A DNA stretch of 64,000 nucleotides from Globodera rostochiensis (GCA_018350325.1 JAEVLN010000038.1:124001-188000), one strand, 5' to 3'; positions 32,555 to 44,780 are shown, numbered from the stretch's first letter. Program-made: numbers and translations. The notes: a model not told the origin generated them from the letters alone.

Positions 32555-34556
32555 TCAATAACACGCAAGAATCTCCCAAAGTTGTCGTGTGTGGTCCATC
32601 CCGTCCTCCCTGCAAAATAAAAAATAAAAGAATTTTTAGGAAAATTTAGAGAAAAAAAATCAGTGATCATTTTTAAAATAAAATATATTTAATCGCAAAT
32701 AAATATTACAAATACTTACCTGTTTTTCTGCTCAAAAAACTGCAACAACTGCTCCATCTTGCCGTTGATCAACAGGTAGAAGGCCAAAGTGCCAAAATGC
32801 CTGGTCGAATAGAGCACCTCCAACTTGTTGTCCTCCAATGTCTTGTCAAAAATGTGCTTGCACAACTAAACAAAAAAGTTAATGCAAAGCCGGCGAAAAC
32901 ATGCTCAGAAACTTCCAATCTTATAAATTCTTCGAATTTTTTTTTCTCGACTTATTAATAAATTTGTTAATTTAAAAAAAAAAAGCTACTAAAAAAATGC
33001 AACAAAAATCGCATTTCGGGCAAAATCTCTCCCCTCTGGCCATTGACCTCAACAAATTTGGGGCTGTCCGGCTCGAAGAAGTAGCAGGCCCAATCCAGCA
33101 CAAACTCGTGTTCGTCTCGGTCAAGGCAATTCTTAAAAAAAAATTAGAAAAATGAGACCTCTTTCAATAAAAAAAAATTGTTTTTTTTTTAAAAAAAACC
33201 TGCAGCCATTCGTCTGTCGTAGAGAACAGCGCCGGTTCCTTGACGGGCCGATTGGGTTGCACAAAATAGAGACGGTTCATCCGGTCGCGTTCGTCCGGCA
33301 GCGCCGTCCTGAGCGTTCCGTCCGGCTCCCGAACAACCACCGTCCGGTCCTGGGATTTAAAACAAAAATTATTCTCTTTTTTTTTTGTTGTTTAATTTTA
33401 CTTCGTTTGTGGCGTCGTATGAAATGTCGGCAAAAATGAATTTGCTGTTGTCAAACGCGTTGATCTCCGCGTCATGTGTCAACACTTCCCACCGGTTCGA
33501 GCGCGGCTCTTTGAATGGCACAAAACGGAGAAATTTGCTGGAGCGGTCCTCCATTTTGGACAGATACTGCAAAAAAAAAATTGTTTAGGGGGGAGCCTTC
33601 CGAATTTTATTTTAAACCAAAAAAGCGTATCAACCAGGGTAGCCATAGTACCATTTGTCAGGTTTTTCCTGATTTTTGGATGTTTTTCTGATTTCTTAAA
33701 AATGTGGAAATTTTCAGCGAAAATGGCCAATTTTCTTAACAAATATCGTTAAAACCTTTAAAAAATTTTCCCGGCGGCGCCTATCGGCACCGCCGACCTC
33801 CCCCCCCTGTAATGCAGAATCCGCAAAAAAAAATTGCATTTTTGAAAAATTGCAAAATTCCGAAATTTTTGCACAATTTTCTTAACAAAAACGTTAAAAA
33901 TATTTAAAAATTTCCCAACCGCGCCGTCGGACCCAACAGAACAACAAAATCTAAGACTAGATACGGGCCCGGTCTCGGGTAACAAAAATTTGCCATTAAA
34001 TCCGTATAATTTACACGCTAAAAATATTCCTGATTTTTTCCTGATTTTTGCATAGGCCGATCCTGATTTTTGGGTTTTGCCGATGGCCACCCTGGTATCA
34101 ACAAAATTTCGGTAAAAAAACTTCGAGGTTCATACTCAACTAATAAAAAAAAATTGAAGGAATGAAAGAATTATTAAAAAATTCTTTTCCAAAAATTCAT
34201 TCGAATTCGAATTTAAGGGTTAACATTCTAAACGAGCTTAACAAAAAGCGTTTCGCAAAAGAAGCATAAATTTTTAAATTTTAAGGCTTTAAAAATGAAA
34301 AAAATGTCGAATTTCTCTTAAAAAACTTTTGGGAAATGAAAGTTTGGGCAAAAAAAAATTTAATTAAAAAAAACCTCTCACCTCCCTATACATATTGTCG
34401 GTCATCAGCGCATAATGCGTCCGTTCACTTCGGTTTACTCGACGATGGCGCAAAATTTTCTCAACTTCTTGTCCCGTAAGCGATCGAAGCAATTTTTGCA
34501 CGCGATCATCAACGAAAAGCAACTCCAACTGATCACTGCTTAGATGAGAAAGAGGA
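32555..34556 (-). CDS. MRPS22: Mitochondrial small ribosomal subunit protein MRPS22 (5' end not found)
   Basis: Exons on the minus strand are 34382-34556, 33402-33566, 33200-33349, 33048-33131, 32720-32865 and 32555-32609, all in phase, about 258 codons. Diagnostic stretches are VQKLLRSLTGQEVEKIL, NSKFIFADISYDATNE, DRTVVVREPDGTLRTALP, DERDRMNRLYF, FVLDWACYFFEPDSPKFVE and LEVLYSTRHFGTLAFYLL; they match vertebrate MRPS22 in order and spacing. The protein is part of the mitoribosome small subunit. The first exon found begins in phase 2 after tttag, so at least one upstream exon with the mitochondrial presequence is missing from my model; I could not pick it out in 34560-35300. The stop lies about 155 bp before the ALG9 start codon on the same strand, as in a nematode operon. 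Confidence 0.9.
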
Positions 34557-35309
34557 CTAAATAAAAAAATGTAATTTTTTCTTTTAAAAAAAAGTTGGAA
34601 AAGGGCATAAAATTCGAACAAAAAAAAAACTCAATTTTATTCAGATCGAGCTTAGCTGCAAATTTGAAATTGGAAAAATCAAATTGCTTTGTCTAGGTTT
34701 GGTTAAGGTCTCGCAACTTTGCTCTTGCTCGTAGTAGTAAGCTTGTTTAAATCGCAAAAAAAAATAGGAAATTTTCTTGGGTTTTTTAATAAAATTCTTC
34801 GTGTCCTCTGTGCCGAAATCTTAGCAACATTTATTACCTTTCAGCTCTACACCATGACGATGAGTTCAATGCCACAGGGAATTTAAGCGCAAATTTTCGT
34901 AGGATTCCGATAGTAAAGATAACCATTCGGCCTAGTAATCTAAGGAAATTTTAATGCGCTCTTTAGGCACTAAAAATATCAAAAAAGTCAATTGCCGAGT
35001 TTTTGAAGAAGCCGCGCCGGACTTTTTGGTTTTGTTTGCCAGTTTTTTTTAATAAATCGTTTTATTTTTAAATGAAAACATTTTGCCAAATTGGCGAAGT
35101 TTTGTCTCGGAGTTGCATAAAATGAATGGTTTTGCGTAGGGTTGAGCGGGACCGGTTCCGGGACGGGATTTTTGAAAAATGAAAAGCCATTTTCAAGCAC
35201 AGTACTTGCCATTCAAGTACGTATGGAAACCCTGATATATATAATTTCTGTCGGATTATTTACCTATTCCTTTTTATTAGGCATTTTTCGACAAATTTGA
35301 AAAAGAAAA
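34557..35309. other. Spacer between MRPS22 and the F-box-like gene
   Basis: AT-rich. It probably contains the missing 5' exon of MRPS22 (minus) and the promoter of the plus-strand gene. The last about 60 bp (ttctgtcggattatttacct...) are shared with the promoter of the second F-box-like gene at 39444-39500. Confidence 0.5.
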
Positions 35310-36731
35310 ATGGCACCCTCCGCAAAGGAAAAGAGGCCCAACAATTCCACCATTTCTGCTAATCGCCGTCAATCGCCGGCGGGGCTAACCGGATCAGTGA
35401 TCACTTCCAGCGGCCGGCGAAGTGCGCGCATTGCCGAAAAGAAAAAACCGATGATTTTGCGGCAAATGTGAGCCCCGCTTTTTGTTAATCCAAAAAACAT
35501 TTTTTAAAATGAATTTTAGCATCGTTTCTGACGACGTTTGGTTGAGCATTTTCCCATTTCTTGGACGTGCCAAAGTCGGACTCAAACTGGCACTGCTTTC
35601 TTATCGATTCGACGGATTGGCGGACACGCATTTCAAAACGCGCAAATGGGCACTTGGCGAGGTGGAAATTCGACGGTCAAAGAATGGCGCGGAAATTGGC
35701 AAACGTAAAAAAAAGGGAGGCCTGGAATGGTTTCCGATTCAGCAAGTGCCAGCGTCCAAAAATTTGATCGCCTTCAACAAAATTACCATCCGGTGATTCT
35801 TATTCGTTTATTCTAATTGTTTTTAATTTTAAAAAATCATTTTTCAGTTATATCGACGACACCGTCATTGACTTTCTCCGTCGCATTCAGCATCTGTTCA
35901 ACACGGGCATCACTTTGATATTGAACAGCGAGTAATTGTCTAGGGAGGCATTAAACTGAAAAGATATTACTTTCCAGGGAGAACCAAAAACGAAGCAGGA
36001 AAGTCATTGCGCAACATGTTTGGCCCTTGTTCAAGTCCAACGTCAACAAAATGGAGCTCAATTACGGGATTCTGTCCAAACTGCGCACTCACATTTCGCC
36101 CACCGTTCTGCGCGACTGTGCCAACCTTCGATCAATCCATCCGCCCGTCTCAATAGTCCCTTGCGGTTCGGGCGATGATCACCGTGGCGCATCTGATGGT
36201 CAAGCGTTGTCCAAATGGCTTCACACGCCGCGTGACGATGGACGTCCGAAAGTGTTGAAATATTCCTATCTATTCAGCTTCAGCACCAACCCGATAGCAG
36301 TGGTGGAGGCACTAAAGCAGGTGCTTTTGTTTCGCATTTAAATTGGTTTTTAGTCACATTTATGCCATTTTAGGAGTTTCGCAATGCCTCCGCTTCTGTC
36401 AATTACATCATTGTTTTGGTACTTTATTTTGAGTTTGGGCACCAGCCGTTTCAGCTGGAGAATGAACAAACTCGTGAACGATTGGAATTTGAACATGTTC
36501 ATCACACTTCACCCTTCCGGTTGCTCAAAAGGGGTCCGATCGCGCGAGATGCAACGAAATGGGCGGAATGGGAGCGTGAGGCAATGGAGAATTGGAGCAT
36601 CAAGAAGAATGTGATCAACCTTTTGATCAGTGACAAAAAGATTGGGTAAGACGCGGGAGCTGACCCAAAAATGCCAATCTTTCAAGTCTTTTAGGCCGTT
36701 ATCGCAAGCAGGACCGAGCTCAAGCAAATGA
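35310..36731 (+). CDS. F-box-like protein, paralogue 1
   Basis: Six exons (35310-35467, 35520-35792, 35848-35931, 35978-36320, 36374-36645, 36695-36731) join in phase to 388 residues. A basic N-terminus is followed by SDDVWLSIFPFLGRAKVGLK, an F-box-like helix pair (about residues 55-95). Then come HFKTRKWALGEVEIRR, LRDCANLRSIHPP, GASDGQALSKWLHTPRDDGR, HHTSPFRLLKRGPIARD and WAEWEREAMENW. This architecture is a family I associate with cyst and potato-cyst nematodes, where it is highly expanded; F-box proteins recruit substrates to SCF ubiquitin ligases. The substrate is unknown. The paralogue at 39502-40923 has the same exon structure. Its last intron and exon have been copied into M41-1. Confidence 0.8.
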
Positions 36732-37258
36732 ATGTTCACCACGCGATTTAGATGAAACGAAACGGTGGAATGATTGATTGAGCTGATCAGTGATCACTTT
36801 TATCCCATGCATATATTTATTTGCTTATCTCAGCGATCATTATGCTTCACATTATGAATTCAGTAAATGACACTTAGGGCTTTATTCTTAAATTGCTGAA
36901 CATGTTCAACATGTTGACTAGGGCAGAATACAGTAGTGACTTTAGCGAAAACGGAACCCTTGGTAAATAAACGGTAGTTTTTTAAGGGGTTTCAGGCGCG
37001 TATGCAAGGGGCATTTACGAGTTCGAGGTCGGGCATATCGGGGAGTCGGGAACACCACCCCCGGGGACGACATGTTCGGGGTCGGGGGTTTTCAGTAATG
37101 GGCGAAGGGGGGGGGGGGACAATGTCGAGGATCGGACCGCCAATTTACTTTTAGGTGTTTTTTGGACCAATTTAAATTTTTGCTGGTCTCTTTGTTTTCA
37201 AATTTTCGCCGATTTACAACTCCAATTCCACCAGCAGCCGGACAACATTCAGTCCAAC
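36732..37258. other. Gene-free spacer
   Basis: The first about 200 bp are the shared F-box 3' flank, also found at 2687-2900. Then there is GC-rich sequence with direct ggggtcg-type motifs and a G run near 37107-37120. No gene seen. Confidence 0.5.
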
Positions 37259-37850
37259 ATGAGTGACCCGCCCAAGTACGTGTCGCCTCCTCCACCGCCT
37301 TCTACGGGCCATGGCATCGCCACCGCCGGCGGCGGCAACACCAACACCGTTGTATACATGACGGACGGAGGTCTCAAAACCTGACTTTTTCGGATGAATA
37401 TTCGCTAAATCATATTTTCACGGAGTTTTTCAGTATTGGTAGAAATTGAATCCCCGATTTTGATCACCTTTGAGCACTCCAAATTTGTTTCAAAATTTCT
37501 TGGGTTATATTTACTCAAATTTCTTAGGGCTGGTGTGGGTTTCTATATAAAATTTTTGATTTTTTTTTCCAAAAAGGCATTGTGCAAGAACTGCGGAGTG
37601 ACCAGTGTGAGGGTACACGGCCGCCTGCTCACTTGGCTGCTGTGCGGGTGTTGCGTTCTGTTTGTGTCCATGCCTCTTTTTAATATTTTATTATTTATTA
37701 AATTTAATTTTTATCGGAGATCGGACGTTGCCGAGAAAGCCCCGGGGGGCTGGCTCCAGGGTTTTGAGACGGACCGGAGCCTAAAATTGTGCCCCCGTTT
37801 AATCCCATTGTTGCATTTAAACCTGTTTTTTTAGCTATCATCACACTCAA
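37259..37850 (+). CDS. Possible LITAF-domain protein (incomplete model)
   Basis: The first exon (about 37259-37370) encodes MSDPPKYVSPPPPPSTGHG, a Pro-rich start with a PPxY-type motif typical of LITAF/CDIP proteins. The segment 37578-37690 encodes CKNCGVTSVRVHGRLLTWLL followed by CGCCVLF, matching the first CxxC and membrane-inserting stretch of the LITAF zinc domain, which sits on late endosomes. The second CxxC half is not convincing: CPRL near 37790 is the best candidate. The splice joins are uncertain. It may be a decayed gene. Confidence 0.4.
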
Positions 37851-38160
37851 GAGATGAATGACGTCGATCCGATTTAATTTGATTAGACTCAAAGTCTGAT
37901 CGGATTCATGAGATGAATGAAGTCTGATCCGATTTCAATTTGATTAGACTCAAAGTCTGATCGGATTCATGAGATGAATGTTGTAGTCTGATCAGATTTT
38001 AATTTGGTCAGACTCAAAGTCTGATCGGATTCATGAGATGAATGAAGTCTGATCCGATTTCAATTGATTAGACTCAAAGTCTGATCGGATTCATGAGATG
38101 AATGTTGTAGTCTGATCAGATTTTAATTTGGTCAGACTCAAAGTCTGATCGGATTCATTG
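37850..38160. repeat. Tandem repeat, unit about 63-68 bp, about 5 copies
   Basis: Units begin at gagatgaatg and contain gactcaaagtctgatcggattcat. Two unit types alternate (gaagtctgatccgatttcaatt and gttgtagtctgatcagattt), giving a higher-order period of about 130 bp. There are no spacers of unique sequence, so it is not a CRISPR. Confidence 0.9.
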
Positions 38161-38459
38161 ATCGATTCCGATCAGAGTCAAACGACCAAGTCCGACAAAA
38201 GATTGCGTTTTAAGACTTCCGTCCTGCCCAGCTCTTCGCCGCCCCGGTTCGAAAGTCTTGAGTCTCGCCCAAAGGGATGGCCAAAATTTACGCCATTTGA
38301 GAGCGATTTTTTTCATGACGACCCGCTCAACATTAAAGGTTGGGGTGGTTATTTATTTGGGTTGTAATTTGTTGTTATAATTTCTTAAACAGTTTTGTAT
38401 TGAGAATACGACCTCGAATACGACAGTGATGAGGAATTTGAAGTGCTTGAATTAAAATG
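38158..38459 (+). other. Possible small gene or 3' exon pair, unrecognised
   Basis: The frame KRLRFKTSVLPSSSPPRFES...WPKFTPFESDFFHDDPLN (38190-38336) may splice to EYDLEYDSDEEFEVLELK and a stop at 38457-38459. The acidic YDSDEEFE end recalls chromatin-assembly-type acidic tails but is too short to assign. There is no clear start codon context. Confidence 0.3.
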
Positions 38460-38469
38460 AAGAAAATAA

Positions 38470-39500
38470 AAGGATAATTGATGATGATAATTGGGGACAA
38501 ATTCAACCCGTTCTTCTTCCACCTCAAAATTGGGACACAATTTTGAGCGTTGGGAATGTTCTCACAAATCAGTTTTTCGCAATTATATATTCAATTAAAA
38601 AATATAGAAAAAAATTCTATCTTTCATTCATTCTTAATACAAATTTGCTTCCAATTTACTCAACACAAACATCATTTTGTCCTCGCTTTGATACTACAGT
38701 ATAACCCAGGGTTGCCCTCGGATAAAGACAATTCCCAAGTACACACGGAGTAATTTTCCGAAATCCAAGTACACTCAAAATTAACATTTTATCAAAACAA
38801 AAACGCTTTATTCCTGTTCAAATGGCTTATTTTCTAACAATTTCTTGTTTCCGCTCAACAATCGGTGCTTTATTTTTGCGTGTGATTTTTCAAAAATTTT
38901 TGCGAAAGGGGGGGGGGAGGGGGGTTGGTCGGCGGTGCCGATTGGCGCCGCTGAAAAAAATTTGAATTTTAGACTCAATTTTTAAAGGAATTGCAACCAA
39001 TTTTATGCGAGTACGGGCCGTGCAAAAAAATTTTTGTTTTAACAATGTTTTTGTTAAGAAAATTGATGGAAAATATGCCTACTAAATTGGCCGTTTCCCA
39101 TTCTGCTAAGTTTGACAAAATTGTAATGTTTTTCCCATTCTGGGTTGAATGAATTTTTAACTCTTTACTGAAGACATGCTGGAAAATAGAAACGTGATTT
39201 AATAATGACCATTTTTCGATAAAAATGACTATTTTCTATTGAAAATTTTGAATATACACAATGCAAAACACGAATATTTCCATTAAAACCTCTAAATTTT
39301 CGGCGCCATGAAGTTTGGGCACCGGGTTTTCAACACTCACGCCAAATGCTCATTTTCCAAGTACATTCTTGAAAATAAGTACGCTTTTATATTTGTAAGT
39401 ACGAAAGCAATACGTATATATTAATAACCCTTTTTGCGTGTAGTTCTGTCGGATTATTTACCTATTCCTTTTTATTAGGCATTTTTCGACAAATTTGAAA
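38470..39500. other. Gene-free AT-rich spacer
   Basis: Contains several caagtac/gtacttg motifs and a G run near 38909. The last 60 bp are the F-box-like promoter copy. No gene recognised. Confidence 0.55.
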
Positions 39501-39501
39501 A

Positions 39502-40923
39502 ATGGCACGCTCCGCAAAGAAAAAGAGGCCCAACAATTCCACCATTTCTGCTAATCGCCGTCAATCGCCGGCGGGGCTAACCGGATCAGTGATCACTTTT
39601 TCCGGCGCACGGCGCAGCGCGCGCATTGCCAGCAAAAATAAGAAGCCGATTATTTTGCGGCAAATGTAAGCCCCGCTTTTTGTTAATCCAAAAAACATTT
39701 TTTGAAATTTTAAAAATGAATTTTTCAGCATCATTTGTGACGACGTTTGGTTGAGCACTTTCCCATTTCTTGGACCTGCCGAAGTCGGACTCAAACTGGC
39801 AATGTTCTCACATCGATTCGACGGATTGGTGGACACGCATTTCAAAACGCGCAAATGGACACTTGGCAAGATTGAAATTCGGCGCTCAGAGAATGGCGCG
39901 GAAATTGGCAAACGTAAAAAAAACGGAGGCCTGGAATGGTTTCCGATTCAGCAAGTGCCACCGCCCAGAAATTTGATCGCCTTCAACAAAATTACCATCT
40001 GGTGATATTTTTTTATTCGTTTATTCTAATTGTTTTTAATTTTTAAAAAATCATTTTTCAGTTATATCGATGACACCGTCATTGACTTTCTCCGTCGCAT
40101 TCAGCACCTGTTCAACACGGGCATCACTTTGAAGTTGGTCAATTACGGGTAATTAACTGTCCAAGGGAGGGATTAAACTAAAAAGTTTTCCACTTACAGC
40201 AACCGGTGCTGTGAGCTTGTTGCGCAACATGTTTGGCCCCTGTTCAAGACCAAGGTCAACAAATTGGTGTTCAATTACGGGATTCTGTCCAAACTGCGCA
40301 CTCACATTTCGCCCACCGTTCTGCGCGACTGTGCCAACCTTCGATCAATCCATCCCCCCAACTCAACAATTCCCTGCAGTCTGGGCGCTGATCGCCGTGG
40401 CGCATCTGATGGTCAAGCGTTGTCCAAATGGCTGCACACGCCGCGTGACGATGGACGTCCGAAAGTGTTGAAATATTCCTATCTATCCGACAGAGCGCTG
40501 GTGAAGGTTCTTAAACGGGTGATTTTCTCATTTAGAAATGTTTTTAATGTAAATTTTCCTCACTTTAAGGCGTTTCTCAAGGCCTCCGCTTCTGTCAATT
40601 ACATCATTGTTTTGACATACGCCTTTTGGCACCAGCCATTTACGCTGGAGAATGAACAAACTCGTGAACGATTGGAATTTGAACATGTTCATCACACTTC
40701 ACCCTTCCGGTTGCTCAAAAGGGGTCCGATCGCGCGAGATGCAACGAAATGGGCGGAATGGGAGCGTGAGGCAATGGAGAATTGGAGCATCAAGAAGAAT
40801 GTGATCAACCTTTTGATCAGTGACAAAAAGATTGGGTAAGACGCGGGAGCTGCCCCACAAATGCTAATCTTTCAAGTTTTTTTTAGGCCGTTATCGCAAG
40901 CCGGACCGAGCTCAAGCAAATGA
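39502..40923 (+). CDS. F-box-like protein, paralogue 2
   Basis: Six exons (39502-39665, 39729-40001, 40062-40148, 40200-40518, 40570-40835, 40887-40923) join to 381 residues. The F-box-like segment is CDDVWLSTFPFLGPAEVGLK. The middle contains RDCANLRSIHPP and SKWLHTPRDDGRPKVLKYSY, and the last 90 residues are nearly identical to paralogue 1. Differences concentrate in exons 1, 3 and the 4-5 junction (ISFRNVFNV intron versus FSFSTNPIAV in paralogue 1). A tandem segmental duplicate of the gene at 35310. Confidence 0.8.
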
Positions 40924-42842
40924 ATGTTCACCACGCGATTTAGATGAAACGAAACGGTGGAATGATTGATTGATTTCTGATCAGTGATCACTATTATCCC
41001 ATGCATATACATATTTATTGGCTTATCTCGGCGATCATTATGCTTCACAGAATATATAAAGATAGGTACAATCTTTGAGTTACGCGGGCTTTCGGTGATC
41101 CATTTTATTTATTGTTTTCCTTTGACGATTGTAAAATTAGAGGGATTTCCGTGTGGTAGTTGGCGGGTCGACGATTCAAAACCAGCAGAGGGAGGGAAGG
41201 GATCCCGTTTGGGTTTTCATCACAAAAATTGTTTTCCTTAAATTTTGTTAGAAACCCTTTCGCTTTTTTCGACTTTGATAATCACTGACACATTTTGCGG
41301 GAGCCGTTCCCATAGCTTTTAAGCGTCAACGAATCTTCACCCTCCCCCCCCTTCAATTGCCTTCCCATCAGCGTCACATCGGTCGATACATTTGCCCCCT
41401 CGGCCGCACAACAATCATTCATTCTCAACTTAATCATTTTTTCTGCTCATCCGTTGATGATGGCCGGACTTATGCCCTTTCTCTACTTTCTTCCATCAAC
41501 ACAACGCCGGCAACCAAACCATCTTTTTTGCTGTTGTTTTGTTTTCTGCTGCCGTTGATACATTTTTTTCCATCCCACCATCGGCTTTGTGTCAATGTTT
41601 AAACCTGCTGGGGTTGCTCCTCGACCCTGCGGGGATGACAGACGGAGCGGGGGAGATATTGTGGGGGTCGGGGACTGCCCGTTATCAATCCATAAATCCA
41701 TAGAGCAGCTACTTTTAGGCAAGAAAACTGCAAATTACTCGTCTAAATTCGATGTTTCAAAAACCGGGATATCCCGACCGGGATCCCGATCCCGACCAAT
41801 CAGAATTCCGAGACTTAAAAAAATACTCCCCTCTCCCGCTCAACAAAATAATTTTAGAAAATCGAGCTCAAAACAAAGAAAATTTCTGAATTCTCATCAC
41901 AAATATTTTTAACAAATCGTGAAAAATTTATAAAATTGATTTGCACATCGGGAATCTGAACCCCAACCAATCCATCAATGAGACTAGGGAGTGAGGGGGG
42001 GAGGGGGGGGGTCGTCAAATTTTTTTTGAATGTATTAAGAGATTTGCAACCACAAATTTAAAAAAAAAATTTTTGATGTTTTTTAGGAGAATGGGAGAGG
42101 TCCGGCGGCCCGAGCCATCAGGAAATTTTTTTTTGGAGATTTTAATAAAATTCGTTAAAAAAATTGGTCTAAATTTATTGATTTTTCCGTTTCCGACTTT
42201 TGCTCAAAATTCGGAAATCGGAATTCCGAGTCCTTAAAATTTCGGAACTCGGAATTCCGACCCCAAAAATGTCGGAAATCGGAAAGTCGGAAATCAGAAT
42301 TCCGCCCATCCTTTTTTGATCTCAAAAAAGCATTATAAATATAAACGAAGAAAAAAATGATAATATTTAGAGATTTAGAAAATATTGGATCCCTTTATTG
42401 TTTGTATAAAAGTGGTTTTTAAAAGGTATGTACTTTTTCGAAACATTTGAAGGTCTGGTAAAATAATGGCAAGTGTGGAGAAATGGCAATTGTCATGGCA
42501 AATTTTCAAAAAAAATGGGATTTGCCATTAAAAAAGGGCAAATTGAGAGCCCTGATTTGATTTGTGAGGCAGTGCAGAAGAAAGACTCTACTGCTGGGGC
42601 AGGCTTTTGGAGATTCTGTGGACGCAATTATTTATTGCCTGGGTAAAATGTGACCAAAAATAAATAAGTGCGAATGAATTGAGACGAAAATTATGGGGGA
42701 GTCTTCTAATACAAATTTACAAAAGCCAGAATATTTTTTAGCATTTAAAATAATGACGATGAAAAGGAAAACCAAGCTTGAATATGTAGCTTCGACCGAA
42801 TTTATTTCATGTGGTAAAAAGGGACAAAACAACTAGACATAT
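40924..42842. other. Gene-free spacer of about 1.9 kb
   Basis: The first about 120 bp match the other F-box 3' flank. Open frames at 41357-41602 and 41589-41912 show no recognised domains. 41990-42310 contains G runs and many cggaattccg motifs. Nothing coding is supported. Confidence 0.5.
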
Positions 42843-43028
42843 TGCGGGAAAATTAGACTTTTAACAAGTAATAGACCGGACAGTGTCCAATAAATTAGCA
42901 TTTTCAAGACGACCGGTTAAAACCCAAAAAGAAAATCAGAGAGGGGGAGAAACTTTTTGCAACAAATGCAATGAGCCAAAAGTGAGATCAGAATTGATGA
43001 ACGGAATGTAGAAGGCACGCAGGATTGG
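42843..43028 (-). pseudogene. ALG9 last-exon and 3' UTR fragment
   Basis: Minus strand matches the second half of the intact ALG9 terminal exon (ILRAFYIPFINSDLT) and about 110 bp of its 3' UTR (22408-22680 region). The match to ALG9 stops near 43028. It is detached from all other ALG9 exons. Confidence 0.8.
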
Positions 43029-43351
43029 CTATTCCTTCTTCGTCTCATTGCGTTTCCTTTGACAATTCCCATCAACCAAACCATGATGTCTTCGCTGTAT
43101 TCAGCAAATCCAGCACTTTCTAACGTTTTCATCGCTTCGATTTGGCTGGGTGGTGGAATTGAATGCTGGCCTCCCCTTCCGTACCCCCTTCCGGATGAAC
43201 TCTCTCCGCATTTTCGTTTTTCTAGTTAGGGTTTTATAACTAACAGAACAAAAATACCAAATTCAACCTGCGCGAGAACCGCCAACCGTCTGCCTTTCGT
43301 CGCATTCGAAGAGGACGAAATAGTACCTCAGGAGGAACCAGTGAGGTTTAG

Positions 43352-44235
43352 CTTGCCAGAGCCAGCCATGCCTGGAGGCAGCTCGATCTGGCACAGCAGA
43401 CAGAGGCAAATTTAGCAAGGGCGACGTCCGATGTAATCGGAATCGCCCATGCTCGGGCAAGCGCCGTTCTGTTCCCTCGCAGAAGAGAGTTGCGCCGGGT
43501 TAGTTGTTTTTTGAGAAAAAAACCATAGGCTGGACCTTTTTGCTTTGCAAAATTCGTAATTTTGGACAAATTTTCTTAACATTTCGTCAAAATTTTTTAA
43601 TTTTCGCCGGCGGCGACACAGCCCTGGTACGTACCCGGTCAAGAGCGTGTGAAACCCCTTTTATTTTATAGATGGCACAGCTACTGTTTCGCAAAGAAAC
43701 AATTCTTGCGGACGCGTTCAGAGAGTAAGTTTTGCTTTTTTGTTTTTCTTTTGAAAAATGCTCTTTTTTGTTATTTATTTTCCATTGGGGCAGCGAGTGT
43801 CAAAACGAAACCAAAGAAAGATCAAAAAAACAGTTGAACTCAAGTGGGTTCGAACCCAAACCCAACATGGAAAAGAAACCACTGGGCCATCAATTTAGAG
43901 TAAAAAATTCGAAATGTTCTCCGGCAGCGCCTATCGGCACCTCCCAAATCTGGGGTCTCAAAAATGACGATACGCATGATTTTTGGCGAAAATACGATAT
44001 TTACGGTTACGATACGATACGCCACGACACACAGCCCATTTTTTTTTCAAGGTACATTGGCTGTCCTCCAATGAATGCGGAAGAGGGCGAGGGGGAGGAC
44101 GATGATGAAATCGTGCCAGAGGAGGAAGTGGAAGGGGACGAGGAAGATGACACCGGGTCGGTGTTTAATGAAAGCGGCAGTGTCGTGCCGGAGGACGAGC
44201 GGGACGATGAAAGGGAGGAAGTGTCAATGGTTTAG
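43352..44235 (+). CDS. M41-5: M41 C-terminal region with an acidic tail (5' truncated)
   Basis: Exons 43352-43498, 43672-43724 and 44052-44235 join in phase. They encode LARASHAWRQLDLAQQTEAN, HARASAVLFPRRRELRR, MAQLLFRKETILADAFREYI, GCPPMNAEEGEGEDDDEIV and a tail of Glu/Asp ending EEVSMV. The order matches the end of paraplegin/AFG3-type M41 peptidases, including the (Y)IGxPP turn that follows the last helix. HExGH and exon 2 are not found upstream, so this is a gene fragment or uses distant exons. An inverted, frameshifted copy lies at 27594-28168. Confidence 0.55.
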
Positions 44236-44590
44236 AGTTGGTGATTGGGGAGGGAGCAGTTGTTTTGGGGGCCCGCGGGTGGATTTCAACTGTGTCCGGA
44301 GGGAGGGTCGCCCGTGTGTGCGTGCGCCGGCAAAACCACTACAGGTCGGTAGTGAATGTGTTGTGCTCCACCAGTGAGGTTTGCACCATGTGCAATTCTT
44401 CACCGGTGGAGCACATATTGCCTGGTGCACGCACACTTTTTTTATTATTATTGTCACATTCCTCCACGCCCTGATTTATTGTTGGTTATTTTTTCCTTTT
44501 TGTTGATTTTTTTGTTCATTTTTTTTTTGTTTTAAATTGTTGTTTAATCAGAATCAAAATCATCTCTTTGACTGATTAGCCCTAATCAAA
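43555..44590. repeat. Inverted pair 2, right arm
   Basis: Reverse complement of 27210-28312. It has the in-frame version of the acidic exon and the conserved 51-bp palindrome at 44363-44414. Confidence 0.8.
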
Positions 44591-44780
44591 CCCATAAAAT
44601 TACACTCCCCTGCTGATCAGGCACAGGATCTGGTCCTTTAAAAGTAGAGTTCGGAATTGAGGACCGATCAAGTTTTTGATCGAGTAACTCAAAAACTCTC
44701 GGTAAAATTTTTGTCGATCGAGAATTTCGAACGGTCCGATCTCTTTTAAAAGTGCCCTCCGCCCCCAGCCTCACTCACCA

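Noticed and set aside
37850..38160. CRISPR-like array
   Set aside because: Repeats are directly adjacent in alternating unit types without unique spacers, in a eukaryotic genome.
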